NCBI GenBank assembly: GCA_944324495.1
Contig: CALUWN010000004.1
Span: forward strand, 1 to 64,000
Direction of reading: 5' to 3'
DNA from: an uncultured Mucispirillum sp.
GTDB lineage: Bacteria; Chrysiogenota; Deferribacteres; Deferribacterales; Mucispirillaceae
DNA: 64,000 bases
Shown here: positions 8,913 through 17,191 of the stretch, one piece after another
Layout of the letters: each line of letters starts with the position of its first letter
Numbering within the stretch: the first letter of the stretch is position 1
Notes under the pieces: generated by a model
The model's database searches: none
Told to the model about the DNA's origin: nothing
What the model saw: the letters and a program-made list of their open reading frames with translations, nothing else
Translations under genes and position numbers: made by a program

Positions 8913-11003
8913 ATGGAAGTTAAAGTAATTCATAAACTGCCCGGCAGAATACGCCTTCAATACAGAAAAAATACTTTAACCAGTAAACAAATTATACTGG
9001 TTAAAGTTCTTTTATCTACTCAAGAAGGTATTACAAGTATTAATATTAACCCTGTTACCTGCTCTATTTTAGTCTATTATAATGGTATTTCTGAAAAGCA
9101 GGTACTGGCTCTTTTTTACTCACTAAATAATGAATATTTAAATGATGAAGATATGCTTGCCTCTATTAACGAGCAGACAAGTGAAAAAAGTATTGCTACT
9201 TCAATTATTTTTATGGTAGCAAAACATTTTGGTAAAATGATACTGCCTTTATATGTAAGAAAATTTATTACAATAATAAATACTCTTCCTAGGATTAAGC
9301 AGGGGTTAAATATACTGCTTTTTCAAAAAAAACTTATTTCAGAAACCTTAGATGCTGCTGCTATAAGCCTATCTATTGCTAATGGTGATTATAAAACGGC
9401 AGGCTCTATTAATCTGCTGCTTAATATGGGCGAAACTTTAGAAGATTATGCAAAACGCAAGTCCTATGATAATCTGGCAGAATCACTGCTGAATTTACAA
9501 GGTCAAGTGCGTATTATTAAAGATAATGAAGAATACTCTATTCCTGCCCACTCTGTTAAAAAAGGTGATAATATTATTGTTAGAAATGCACAAAATATTA
9601 ATGCGGATGGCGTAATTATATCTGGTGAAGCTATGGTGAACCAAGCAAGCATTACTGGCGAGCCATTACCTGTAAAAAAAGAAGTTGATGATATAGTTTA
9701 TGCTGGCACTTTTATTGAAGAAGGCGAAATAATTATCAGAGTAACTGCAGCAGGAAATGATACAAAGGTAAGTAAAATTGTTAATCTTATAAATGATGCT
9801 AATAATCAAAAATCCAAAGCTCAAGAAAAAGCAGAAAAATTGGCAGATAAACTTGTACCTTATAATTTTTTACTTGCAGGAACTACATTTTTAGCCACAA
9901 GAGATATTGCTAAAACATCATCTACATTAATGGTTGATTATTCATGTGCTATGAAACTTGCAGCACCTATTGCAAGCCTTTCTGCTATGAAAGAAGCAGC
10001 AAATAAAGGCATCGTTATAAAAGGAAGCAAATATTTAGAAGAAACTGCCACAGCAGATACTATTATTTTTGATAAAACAGGCACCCTAACATATGCTTCA
10101 CCAAAAGTGGTAGAAATTATTGGGTTTAATAATTATTCAGAATATGAAGTACTAAAAACCGCTGCCTGTTTAGAAGAACATTTCCCACACCCACTTTCTA
10201 GAGCTGTGGTGCAAAAAGCTCAAGATGAAGGCATTGACCATAAAGAAGAACACGCAAAAGTAGAATATATTGTTGCTCATGGTATTGTTTCCACACTGTA
10301 TAATGAAAAAGTGGCCATTGGAAGCTATCATTTTATATTTGATGACGAAAAAACAAAAATCAGTAAAGAAGAAGTAAAAATAATTGAAAAAGCAGCTGCA
10401 AAATGCAGTTCTATACTATACCTTGCCATAGGTGATAAATTAATGGGGATTATATTGATTGATGACCCAGTTATAGAAAATGCTGCTCAAATAGTTGATG
10501 ACCTTAGAAAAAGTGGTATAGAACAAGTTGTAATGATTACAGGTGATGGAGAAAAAGCAGCTTCAAAAGCTGCGGCTGTTATTAAGGCAGATGATTATAT
10601 TTCACAAGCATTACCAGAAGATAAAACTAATTACGTAAAAAAATTACGTAAAAAAGGTCATAAAGTATTAATGACTGGTGATGGGATTAATGATTCCCCT
10701 GCTCTTGCAGCTGCTAATGCTGGTATCGCTATGAAAGGCAGTTCTGATATTGCAGGCGAAACAGCTGATATTATATTGAATGATAAAGGTATAGAAAGCC
10801 TTTTAGACACAAGAATATTAGGGCAAAATTTACTTAAAAGAATATCTTTTAATAATAAAGTAATAATTGCTGGAAACTCAATACTTATACTTCTTGGGCT
10901 TTTAGGTAAAATTAGGCCTGCTACAGCAGCATTGATACATAACACATTAACTGTGGGTATAAGCATAAACTCTATGAAACCACTATCAAAGGATGACAAA
11001 TGA
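8913..11003 (+). CDS. Heavy-metal P1B-type ATPase with an atypical S-C-A membrane motif
   Basis: 696 residues. The N-terminal region (LPGRIRLQYR) resembles a heavy-metal-associated domain but lacks the CxxC pair. The actuator TGEP motif (SITGEPLPV), the phosphorylation site DKTGTLT at D387, an HP motif (FPHPLS) and the hinge GDGINDSPAL are all present, so it should be catalytically intact. The usual CPC/CPx membrane motif is replaced by S344-C345-A346 (DYSCAMKLA). This points to a metal other than copper, perhaps manganese or iron as in CtpC-like pumps, but specificity cannot be read from sequence. GAGAGG precedes the ATG. It overlaps the next gene by four bases (ATGA). Confidence 0.85.
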   Translation: MEVKVIHKLPGRIRLQYRKNTLTSKQIILVKVLLSTQEGITSININPVTCSILVYYNGISEKQVLALFYSLNNEYLNDEDMLASINEQTSEKSIATSIIFMVAKHFGKMILPLYVRKFITIINTLPRIKQGLNILLFQKKLISETLDAAAISLSIANGDYKTAGSINLLLNMGETLEDYAKRKSYDNLAESLLNLQGQVRIIKDNEEYSIPAHSVKKGDNIIVRNAQNINADGVIISGEAMVNQASITGEPLPVKKEVDDIVYAGTFIEEGEIIIRVTAAGNDTKVSKIVNLINDANNQKSKAQEKAEKLADKLVPYNFLLAGTTFLATRDIAKTSSTLMVDYSCAMKLAAPIASLSAMKEAANKGIVIKGSKYLEETATADTIIFDKTGTLTYASPKVVEIIGFNNYSEYEVLKTAACLEEHFPHPLSRAVVQKAQDEGIDHKEEHAKVEYIVAHGIVSTLYNEKVAIGSYHFIFDDEKTKISKEEVKIIEKAAAKCSSILYLAIGDKLMGIILIDDPVIENAAQIVDDLRKSGIEQVVMITGDGEKAASKAAAVIKADDYISQALPEDKTNYVKKLRKKGHKVLMTGDGINDSPALAAANAGIAMKGSSDIAGETADIILNDKGIESLLDTRILGQNLLKRISFNNKVIIAGNSILILLGLLGKIRPATAALIHNTLTVGISINSMKPLSKDDK

Positions 11004-11302
11004 TTATAAGCAGTTTTTTTGAAGGAAGAGTACGTTTAAAAGCACCTCTTTTTAAAAATAAAGCAATATGTGATGAAGTAAGTAAAATATTATTTTCTAC
11101 AAATGGAATTGAAAATATTACTATAAATAATATTACAGGAAGTATGCTTATTGAATACAACCCTGTAAAAATTCCACTTTTAAAAATAAAAAAAGCTACC
11201 CCATATTTTGAGAAAATTAAAGAAATATATGATGAGTATCAAGATGAAGCAGTTGGTGATATTTTACTAATTATAAAAGAAATGGAAAAACTTTTTAAAT
11301 AA
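11000..11302 (+). CDS. HMA-like small protein without CxxC, last gene of the P1B-ATPase module
   Basis: 100 residues starting at the ATGA overlap with the ATPase gene, so translation is coupled. The N-terminal 60 residues (FFEGRVRLKAP, then a TNGIENITINNITGSMLIEY segment) mirror the N-terminal region of the ATPase itself: an RIRL-type strand, a helix, then a G-I-x-x-I strand pair. It therefore looks like a duplicated ferredoxin-like HMA fold without metal-binding cysteines. The C-terminal 30 residues form a charged helix. It may regulate or assemble with the pump; no experimental counterpart is known to me. Confidence 0.6.
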   Translation: MIISSFFEGRVRLKAPLFKNKAICDEVSKILFSTNGIENITINNITGSMLIEYNPVKIPLLKIKKATPYFEKIKEIYDEYQDEAVGDILLIIKEMEKLFK

Positions 11303-11325
11303 TATGGCAGAAAACCTGCCATATT
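11301..11325. terminator. Shared hairpin between converging metal operons
   Basis: Perfect 10-bp arms (11301-11310 and 11316-11325) with a 5-nt loop. The hairpin starts at the stop codon of the HMA-like gene and ends just before the stop codon of csoR on the other strand. The U tracts are weak in both directions (ATTATTAT), so termination is probable but not strong. Confidence 0.6.
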
Positions 11326-11326
11326 A

Positions 11327-11587
11327 TTATCTTAACACAGTATCTATTAAAGATGTCAGCTCTTTAAATTTTTCTTCATCATTATTAGCTGATGCATGAC
11401 GCACACAAGATAATATGTGGGCTTTTAATACTGCCTTATTTGTCTTACGGATAATTGCTTCCACAGCAAAAAGCTGATTTGAAATATCTATGCAGTACCT
11501 GTTATCTTCCATCATGCGTATAATACCTTCTATATGACCTTTTGCAGTTTTTAATAAAGGTATTACAGCATCTTTATCTGCCATCAT
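11327..11587 (-). CDS. csoR: CsoR-family copper-sensing repressor
   Basis: 86 residues of the all-helical DUF156/CsoR-RcnR-FrmR fold. The Cu(I) ligand set is present as C32, H57 and C61, with the same spacing (25 and 4) as the Cys-His-Cys of Mycobacterium CsoR; this separates it from RcnR and FrmR. It starts at the copA stop codon (TAATG junction), so it is translated with copA. It would repress the copA-csoR operon through the operator at 14099-14123 and release it on binding Cu(I), giving autoregulation. A second ATG one codon later could be the true start. Confidence 0.9.
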   Translation of the reverse strand: MMADKDAVIPLLKTAKGHIEGIIRMMEDNRYCIDISNQLFAVEAIIRKTNKAVLKAHILSCVRHASANNDEEKFKELTSLIDTVLR

Positions 11588-11802
11588 TATGCTTTCTCAA
11601 CTGAAACTGCTTCAAACCCAGCTTCATTTACTACATTTAAAAGTGCATTATCATCAACATCTTTTGATAATACTACTTTTGCATTTTTTGCTTCCAAACT
11701 AACTTCAGCAGAAACTACACCATCAACAGAATTTAATGCTTTTTCCACTGCCATTTTACAATGGTTACAGTTCATACCGTTTACATTAACAATTACATTC
11801 AT
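11587..11802 (-). CDS. Possible separately translated CopZ-like copper chaperone inside copA
   Basis: The last 71 codons of copA form a complete HMA domain (MNVIVNVNGMNCNHC opening, beta-alpha-beta-beta-alpha-beta length). They begin with ATG, and AAAGGGG lies eight bases before it (11811-11817 on the minus strand). Such a ribosome site inside a coding region is unlikely by chance in this AT-rich DNA. The sequence therefore allows a free CopZ-like chaperone to be made from the same mRNA as full-length CopA. E. coli copA makes a free chaperone-like product by frameshifting, so the idea has a precedent by another route. It could instead be the relic of a copA-copZ fusion. Confidence 0.5.
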   Translation of the reverse strand: MNVIVNVNGMNCNHCKMAVEKALNSVDGVVSAEVSLEAKNAKVVLSKDVDDNALLNVVNEAGFEAVSVEKA

Positions 11803-14070
11803 TTCTTTTTCCCCTTTGTTTATATATTTTTCAGCTTTAAAATTTCTTAACCTTAAAGCATTTGTTACCACAAAAACAGAACTAAAGCTCATAGCGGCTG
11901 CTGCTATCATAGGGTTTAACGTAAGCCCATAGGATAAATAAAATACTCCTGCTGCAACAGGTATGCCTATTATGTTATAAAAAAATGCCCAAAATAAATT
12001 CATCTTTATATTTTTAAGTACTGCTTTACTTAATTTTACAGATGTTACTGCATCAAGTAAATTATTATTAATCAATACTATATCTGCTGACTGTATTGCC
12101 ACATCTGTTCCTGCACCAATAGCTATGCCTAAGTCTGAACGCATTAATGCTGGTGCATCGTTTATTCCATCACCAACCATGGCAACTTTTTTACCTTTTT
12201 CCTGTAACTGCCTTATAATTTCCTCTTTATCCTGTGGCATAAGCTCTGCATATACATTTTCTATTCCTGCTTGAAAAGCTGTATATTCAGCCGACTGCTT
12301 ATTATCACCTGTAAGCATATATACTTCTATATTACTTTCTTTAAACTTTTTAACAGCTTCTATACTTGTTTCCTTTATTTTATCAGATACATTTATAATG
12401 CCTATCAACTCATTTTCTTCTGCTAAATATATAGGAGCAGATGTATTATCTATATTTTTTTGCTTATTTTTATATTCTATTCCTAATGATGTCATAAATT
12501 TAGCACTGCCACAGCTGTATTTTTTACCGTTTATAATACAGCTTATACCAAGACCATTATAAGAGTTAAAATCAGTAGCAGAAAACACATCAAACCCTAA
12601 TTTTTCACATTTATTTACAATTGCTTTAGCTATTGGATGTGCAGAACTTTTTTCTAATGTATAAGCTGTCTGTAATATTGTATTTTCATCATATTTATAC
12701 ACTTCAACAGATTTTACAGTCATCTTCCCTTCTGTAATTGTGCCTGTTTTATCTATGGCTATTGCATTAATGCTGTGAGCTGCCTCCAAACTTTCTGCAG
12801 ATTTTATTAATATTCCATTTTCTGCCCCTCTGCCTGTACCAACCATAATTGCAACAGGGGTGGCAAGCCCTAATGCACACGGGCAGGATATCACTAATAC
12901 CGATATGGCAATAGATAATGCAAACTCAAAAGACATACCCATATAAAGCCAAAAAACAGCCGATATTATGGAAATCGTAATCACTATAGGTACAAAAATA
13001 CCACTAATTTTATCTGCAAGTTTAGAAATTGGAGCTTTTGAATTTGCAGCCTCCCCCACAAGTGCAATAATTTGCGAAATAGTTGTATCTTTACCAACTT
13101 TTAATGCTCTATATTTAATATAACCTGTCTTATTGATTGTGGCACTGATTACTTTATCGCCAACACTTTTTTCTACAGGCATACTCTCACCTGTAATAGA
13201 TGACTGGTCTATAGTGGTGTTTCCTTCAATAATTTCACCATCTACTGCAATGCTGCCTCCGGGCTTCACTATAACAATATCCCCTGCTTTTACTTCATCT
13301 ACAAGTACAGTATATTCTTTGCCCTCTCGCTCAATAATTGCAGTCTTTGGCGTTAAATCCATTAACTTTTCTAACGCTTTACTGGTTTTTTTCTTAGATT
13401 TAGCTTCTAAATATTTACCAAGAGTAATTAATGTCAAAATAGTTGCAGCAGATTCAAAATAAAGAGAATGGCTGTATTTCATTACAAGTTCATGGTTTGA
13501 TACTGCTAGCCCATAACCTATTCTATAAATTGCAAAAATACCATAAATCATAGCAGAAAATGCACCTAAGGCAACTAATGTATCCATATTTGGTGCTTTA
13601 TGAATTAAAGCTTTATAACCTTTAATAAAAAATGCCCTGTTTATAAAAACAATAGGAATAGTAAGTAAAAACAATGTAAAAGCATAGTTTAAACTGTTTT
13701 CATAACCTTGTAAGATTGGTAGATTAGGCAGATGCATCATAGGACCCATAGAAAGATAAAGCACTGGTATAAAAAATATAAATGAATACTTTAATCTTTC
13801 ATACATTAAATCACTTTCATTTATCTGCTCTTTATTTACTTTTTTATTATCACTTTTATTTTGAGAAGCAACCTGTGCACCATAGCCAGCATCCACTACA
13901 GCAGTTATAATATCACTAGGCTTAATATTATCATCATATTCAACTACCATATTATTAGATAAAAGGTTTACATTAACATTTTTTACGCCATCCAGCTTGG
14001 AAACGGCTTTATATACATGGGCAGAACAGGCAGAGCAAGTCATACCTGTAATATCAAATTTATCTTTCAT
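11587..14070 (-). CDS. copA: Copper-exporting P1B ATPase CopA with fused C-terminal CopZ-like domain
   Basis: 827 residues. Order: N-terminal HMA domain with C12-S-A-C15; membrane helices; actuator motif TGES (about 294-297); CPC at 396-398; phosphorylation site DKTGT at D440; hinge GDGINDAPAL; final helix pair with the YN and MxxSS metal-site residues (FYNIIGIP, AAMSFSSVFVV). An extra HMA domain follows from residue 757, with C768-N-H-C771. CopA pumps Cu(I) out of the cytoplasm. A C-terminal HMA domain is unusual and looks like a CopZ chaperone fused to the pump. A strong ribosome site lies inside the gene just before residue 757 (see the separate entry). A CsoR-like operator and promoter lie upstream and csoR downstream. 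Confidence 0.93.
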   Translation of the reverse strand: MKDKFDITGMTCSACSAHVYKAVSKLDGVKNVNVNLLSNNMVVEYDDNIKPSDIITAVVDAGYGAQVASQNKSDNKKVNKEQINESDLMYERLKYSFIFFIPVLYLSMGPMMHLPNLPILQGYENSLNYAFTLFLLTIPIVFINRAFFIKGYKALIHKAPNMDTLVALGAFSAMIYGIFAIYRIGYGLAVSNHELVMKYSHSLYFESAATILTLITLGKYLEAKSKKKTSKALEKLMDLTPKTAIIEREGKEYTVLVDEVKAGDIVIVKPGGSIAVDGEIIEGNTTIDQSSITGESMPVEKSVGDKVISATINKTGYIKYRALKVGKDTTISQIIALVGEAANSKAPISKLADKISGIFVPIVITISIISAVFWLYMGMSFEFALSIAISVLVISCPCALGLATPVAIMVGTGRGAENGILIKSAESLEAAHSINAIAIDKTGTITEGKMTVKSVEVYKYDENTILQTAYTLEKSSAHPIAKAIVNKCEKLGFDVFSATDFNSYNGLGISCIINGKKYSCGSAKFMTSLGIEYKNKQKNIDNTSAPIYLAEENELIGIINVSDKIKETSIEAVKKFKESNIEVYMLTGDNKQSAEYTAFQAGIENVYAELMPQDKEEIIRQLQEKGKKVAMVGDGINDAPALMRSDLGIAIGAGTDVAIQSADIVLINNNLLDAVTSVKLSKAVLKNIKMNLFWAFFYNIIGIPVAAGVFYLSYGLTLNPMIAAAAMSFSSVFVVTNALRLRNFKAEKYINKGEKEMNVIVNVNGMNCNHCKMAVEKALNSVDGVVSAEVSLEAKNAKVVLSKDVDDNALLNVVNEAGFEAVSVEKA

Positions 14071-14098
14071 TGTATCACCTAAAAGCTAATGCAATACT

Positions 14099-14123
14099 TA
14101 CCCTACCCCCTAGGTATAGGGTA
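14099..14123 (-). promoter_or_regulatory. CsoR-type operator
   Basis: Inverted repeat TACCCTA (14099-14105) and TAGGGTA (14117-14123) around a C-rich centre (CCCCCTAGG). The overall pattern of TACCC, a G/C-rich middle and GGGTA is that of known CsoR boxes. It lies at roughly +8 to +32 of the predicted copA transcript, where bound repressor would block RNA polymerase. Confidence 0.7.
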
Positions 14124-14137
14124 TAAAGTATATGCGT

Positions 14138-14166
14138 ATAATAATCACATTATTTTTATATGTCAA
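14138..14166 (-). promoter_or_regulatory. copA-csoR promoter
   Basis: Minus-strand TTGACA (14161-14166), a 17-bp spacer and TATTAT (14138-14143). This is a perfect -35 and a five-of-six -10 at optimal spacing. The CsoR-like operator lies immediately downstream. Confidence 0.75.
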
Positions 14167-14310
14167 CACTATAATTTTGTTAAAAAATATAGATTTTTAT
14201 ATATTTTTATTATTTATAACAATAATTTTAGATTATATTTTCATTTTTTTATATATTTTACATTATTTTTAAGTAATTTTTTATAATTTTTAAAAAAATT
14301 AGATTATATT

Positions 14311-14338
14311 TTTTTACTTATATTATCAAGTAGTTATA
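14311..14338. repeat. 28-bp dispersed repeat, copy 2
   Basis: Matches 101-128 with one mismatch, in the same orientation. It lies in the A/T-rich space between the copA promoter and the pot operon promoter. Apart from this repeat and the promoters, the 14071-14473 interval shows no gene. Confidence 0.6.
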
Positions 14339-14411
14339 TAATATATTATAACTACATATGTATAAATTTTGTTGTCTTTATAATTAAATATATTATTTTA
14401 TAAAAATTAGC

Positions 14412-14438
14412 TTGACATATTTTTTAATGAAGTATAAT
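14412..14438 (+). promoter_or_regulatory. potABCD promoter
   Basis: TTGACA at 14412-14417 and TATAAT at 14433-14438 are both consensus, but the spacer is only 15 bp, shorter than the usual 16-18. The potA start lies 35 bases after the -10. Confidence 0.6.
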
Positions 14439-14473
14439 ACAATGCTTATTCTTTTTTACAATACAGGTGATAA

Positions 14474-15589
14474 ATGGAAAAACAAAAAGTTTTAGTTGAA
14501 TTAAAACAGGTTTGTAAAAGTTTTGACGGAAAGTCTGTACTTAATAATTTAGACCTTCAAATATATAATGGTGAATTCCTTACTATATTAGGTCCTTCAG
14601 GCTGTGGCAAAACAACTACTTTACGTTTAATTGCCGGATTTGAGCATGCCGATAGTGGCGATATTATTTTAGACGGTAAAAAAATAAATAATATCCCTGC
14701 AAATAATAGAGAAGTTCATACTGTTTTCCAAAACTATGCACTTTTTCCCCATATGACCGTATTTGAAAATATTGCTTTTGGTCTGAAAATGCACAAAGTG
14801 CCTAAAAATGAAATTAAAGATAAAGTAATGGAAGTGCTGCGTATTGTAAAACTAGAAGAATTTGTGGATAGAAAACCACACCAGCTTTCAGGTGGTCAGC
14901 AGCAGCGTGTGGCTCTTGCAAGAGCTTTAGTTAATAAACCACTTGTACTGCTCCTTGATGAGCCACTTAGTGCATTAGATGCTTCTTTAAGGCTTAATAT
15001 GCAAAAAGAATTAAAACAGCTGCAAAGAAAACTTGGTATTACTTTTGTACTTGTTACTCATGACAGAGAGGAAGCTCTTTCCATGTCTGATAGAGTAATT
15101 GTTATGAACCAAGGTGTTATAGAACAATGCGGCACACCTAAAAACTTATATGAAGAGCCAAACTCTATATTTGTAGCAAACTTTATTGGCGATGTTAATA
15201 TACTTAAAGGCGAAGTATTAGGCTTTGAAGATAACTTAGTAAAAGCAAAAGTTGAAGGCAGAATATGCAGTATTAAAACAAAAAAACAACTTCAAGTTGG
15301 CGAAAAATTTACCCTGCTGCTTCGCCCAGAAGATATGAGAATAGAAAAACTTAGTGAACACCCTGATACCGATGGGCTTATGGTTGGAAATATTGAAACA
15401 AAAATTTATAAAGGTGCTACACTTGATACTACAATCAAATTAAATAACGGCACTATTATTAAAGCCAGCGAATTTTTTGACGAAGAATATGAAGATTTTG
15501 ACTACAATATGAATGAACGTGTATCTGTTGGCTGGGTTTCTGGATGGGAGGTTATTTTACAAGATGAAAGAACAAAGCCTTTTTCATAA
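14474..15589 (+). CDS. potA: Spermidine/putrescine ABC importer, ATP-binding subunit
   Basis: 371 residues. It has Walker A GPSGCGKTT (about residue 38), Q-loop FQNYALFPHM, signature LSGGQQQRVALARAL, Walker B LLLDEPLSALD and the switch histidine VTHD. A C-terminal TOBE-type domain is present. It energises uptake of polyamines by the PotBC channel. AGGTG precedes the ATG. The start is fixed by a promoter 35 bases upstream. It is the first gene of the four-gene operon, and its end overlaps potB by 26 bases. Confidence 0.95.
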   Translation: MEKQKVLVELKQVCKSFDGKSVLNNLDLQIYNGEFLTILGPSGCGKTTTLRLIAGFEHADSGDIILDGKKINNIPANNREVHTVFQNYALFPHMTVFENIAFGLKMHKVPKNEIKDKVMEVLRIVKLEEFVDRKPHQLSGGQQQRVALARALVNKPLVLLLDEPLSALDASLRLNMQKELKQLQRKLGITFVLVTHDREEALSMSDRVIVMNQGVIEQCGTPKNLYEEPNSIFVANFIGDVNILKGEVLGFEDNLVKAKVEGRICSIKTKKQLQVGEKFTLLLRPEDMRIEKLSEHPDTDGLMVGNIETKIYKGATLDTTIKLNNGTIIKASEFFDEEYEDFDYNMNERVSVGWVSGWEVILQDERTKPFS

Positions 15590-16418
15590 AGTTACAATAG
15601 GTATCATTGTTTTATGGTTACTACTTTTTGCTTTAATACCTAATATTATTATGTTTGTTGTTAGTTTTATGGAGTATGACAGCTCATCTTTTGTTAAAGC
15701 TGTATTTACTTTAGATAACTATAAACAATTTTTTTCAGATAACTATTTTAAAATATTTATTAATTCTTTTAAAATAGCAGCTATCGCAACACTTTTATGT
15801 CTTTTTATAGGATATCCTTTTGCATATATTTTAGCACGCTCAAAATCCAGATATAAAGGGCTTTTAGCTCTTTTAGTAGTTATACCATATTGGACAAGTG
15901 CCTTAATTAGAACATATGCAATATTTTACATGCTTTCTGCAAACGGGCTTATTAATACTATCCTTATAAAAATAGGTATTATTGATGCCCCTCTTAAATT
16001 ATTATATACAGAAGGAGCTGTTATTTTTGGGTTTGTATACACACTACTGCCTTTTATGATATTACCATTATATGCAACTATTGAAAAATTTGATTTTAAA
16101 TATATTGAAGCAGCCCAAGATTTAGGTGCAAGTAAAATTAGAACATTTTACCACATAATTCTTCCTCTTACTTCACCGGGCATTATTGCAGGGGTTGTGC
16201 TTGTATTTTTACCTGCTTTAGGGCTTTTCTATATCCCTAATCTGCTTGGTGGAAAAACAATGATGGTCAGCAATATTATTCAAGAACAATTTATAACTTC
16301 CGTAATACAAAACTGGCCTCTTGGCTCTGCTGCAAGTGTGCTTATTACTGTTGTTATGGGTTTAATGATATGGGCATATTACAAAAGCTCTAAATCATTT
16401 CAAACAAAGGTGCTGTAA
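15564..16418 (+). CDS. potB: Spermidine/putrescine ABC importer permease PotB
   Basis: About 284 residues with six predicted transmembrane helices. The permease EAA loop appears as EAAQDLGASKIRTFYHIILP. The start is chosen at 15564 (MKEQSLFHKV), behind GGGAGG at 15546-15551. A longer frame from 15513 would begin deep inside potA and has no ribosome site. It overlaps the potA end and joins potC at a TAATG junction, so the subunits are translationally coupled. Confidence 0.93.
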   Translation: MKEQSLFHKVTIGIIVLWLLLFALIPNIIMFVVSFMEYDSSSFVKAVFTLDNYKQFFSDNYFKIFINSFKIAAIATLLCLFIGYPFAYILARSKSRYKGLLALLVVIPYWTSALIRTYAIFYMLSANGLINTILIKIGIIDAPLKLLYTEGAVIFGFVYTLLPFMILPLYATIEKFDFKYIEAAQDLGASKIRTFYHIILPLTSPGIIAGVVLVFLPALGLFYIPNLLGGKTMMVSNIIQEQFITSVIQNWPLGSAASVLITVVMGLMIWAYYKSSKSFQTKVL

Positions 16419-17191
16419 TGAAAACATCAAAATTACAATGGTCATACATTTTTTTAGTTTATGTATTTTTATACCTGCCATTAATAATTTTAATAATCTT
16501 TTCATTTAATGAAGCACCTACTGGGGCAGTATGGAAAGGTTTTTCTTTAAAATGGTATGATAAACTTTTTCACTCAAGTACACTTATTACTGGGCTTATA
16601 AATTCGCTCCTGATTGGTATATCTTCAGCTACTTTAGTTACTATTATTGGGACACTTTCTGCTGTTACTTTATTTAGATTTAAGTTTTTTGGTAAAAACT
16701 TTATTATATCCTTACTTTATATCTTAATAATGTCACCAGAAATCATTATGGGTATATCGCTACTTTTATTATTCAAATTTCTAAGCCTTAGTTTAGGGTT
16801 TCAGACTTTACTTATTACACATATTACCCTGTGCCTGCCTTTTGTAATGGCTGTGCTTTTTACAAGGCTTTCAAATTTTGATATACATATTATAGAAGCA
16901 GCAAAAGATTTAGGTGCAAATGAATTACAAACTTTCTTTCATATTATTTTGCCATCTATTTTCCCTGCTGTTGTTGCTGCGTGGATATTAAGCTTTACTA
17001 TTTCTATGGATGATAGTATATGTGCATTTTTCACATCTGGTCCAAGATTTGAAATATTGCCACAAAAAATATATGCAATGGTTAGAACTGGGGTAAAACC
17101 AGAAGTAAATGCGTTAAGTACTATTATATTTGGTGTATCAATGCTTATTGTTATTGTTACACAAATAATGCTAAAAGAGAGGAAAAGATGA
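16418..17191 (+). CDS. potC: Spermidine/putrescine ABC importer permease PotC
   Basis: 257 residues with six predicted membrane helices and the EAA loop EAAKDLGANELQTFFHIILP. It pairs with PotB to form the channel. It starts in the TAATG overlap with potB and ends in an ATGA overlap with potD. Length is standard for the family. Confidence 0.93.
   Translation: MKTSKLQWSYIFLVYVFLYLPLIILIIFSFNEAPTGAVWKGFSLKWYDKLFHSSTLITGLINSLLIGISSATLVTIIGTLSAVTLFRFKFFGKNFIISLLYILIMSPEIIMGISLLLLFKFLSLSLGFQTLLITHITLCLPFVMAVLFTRLSNFDIHIIEAAKDLGANELQTFFHIILPSIFPAVVAAWILSFTISMDDSICAFFTSGPRFEILPQKIYAMVRTGVKPEVNALSTIIFGVSMLIVIVTQIMLKERKR

Noticed and set aside
15513-15563. Extended N-terminus of potB
   Set aside because: The extra 17 codons lie in potA, have no ribosome site, and add a sequence unlike PotB. 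The start at 15564 has GGGAGG upstream.
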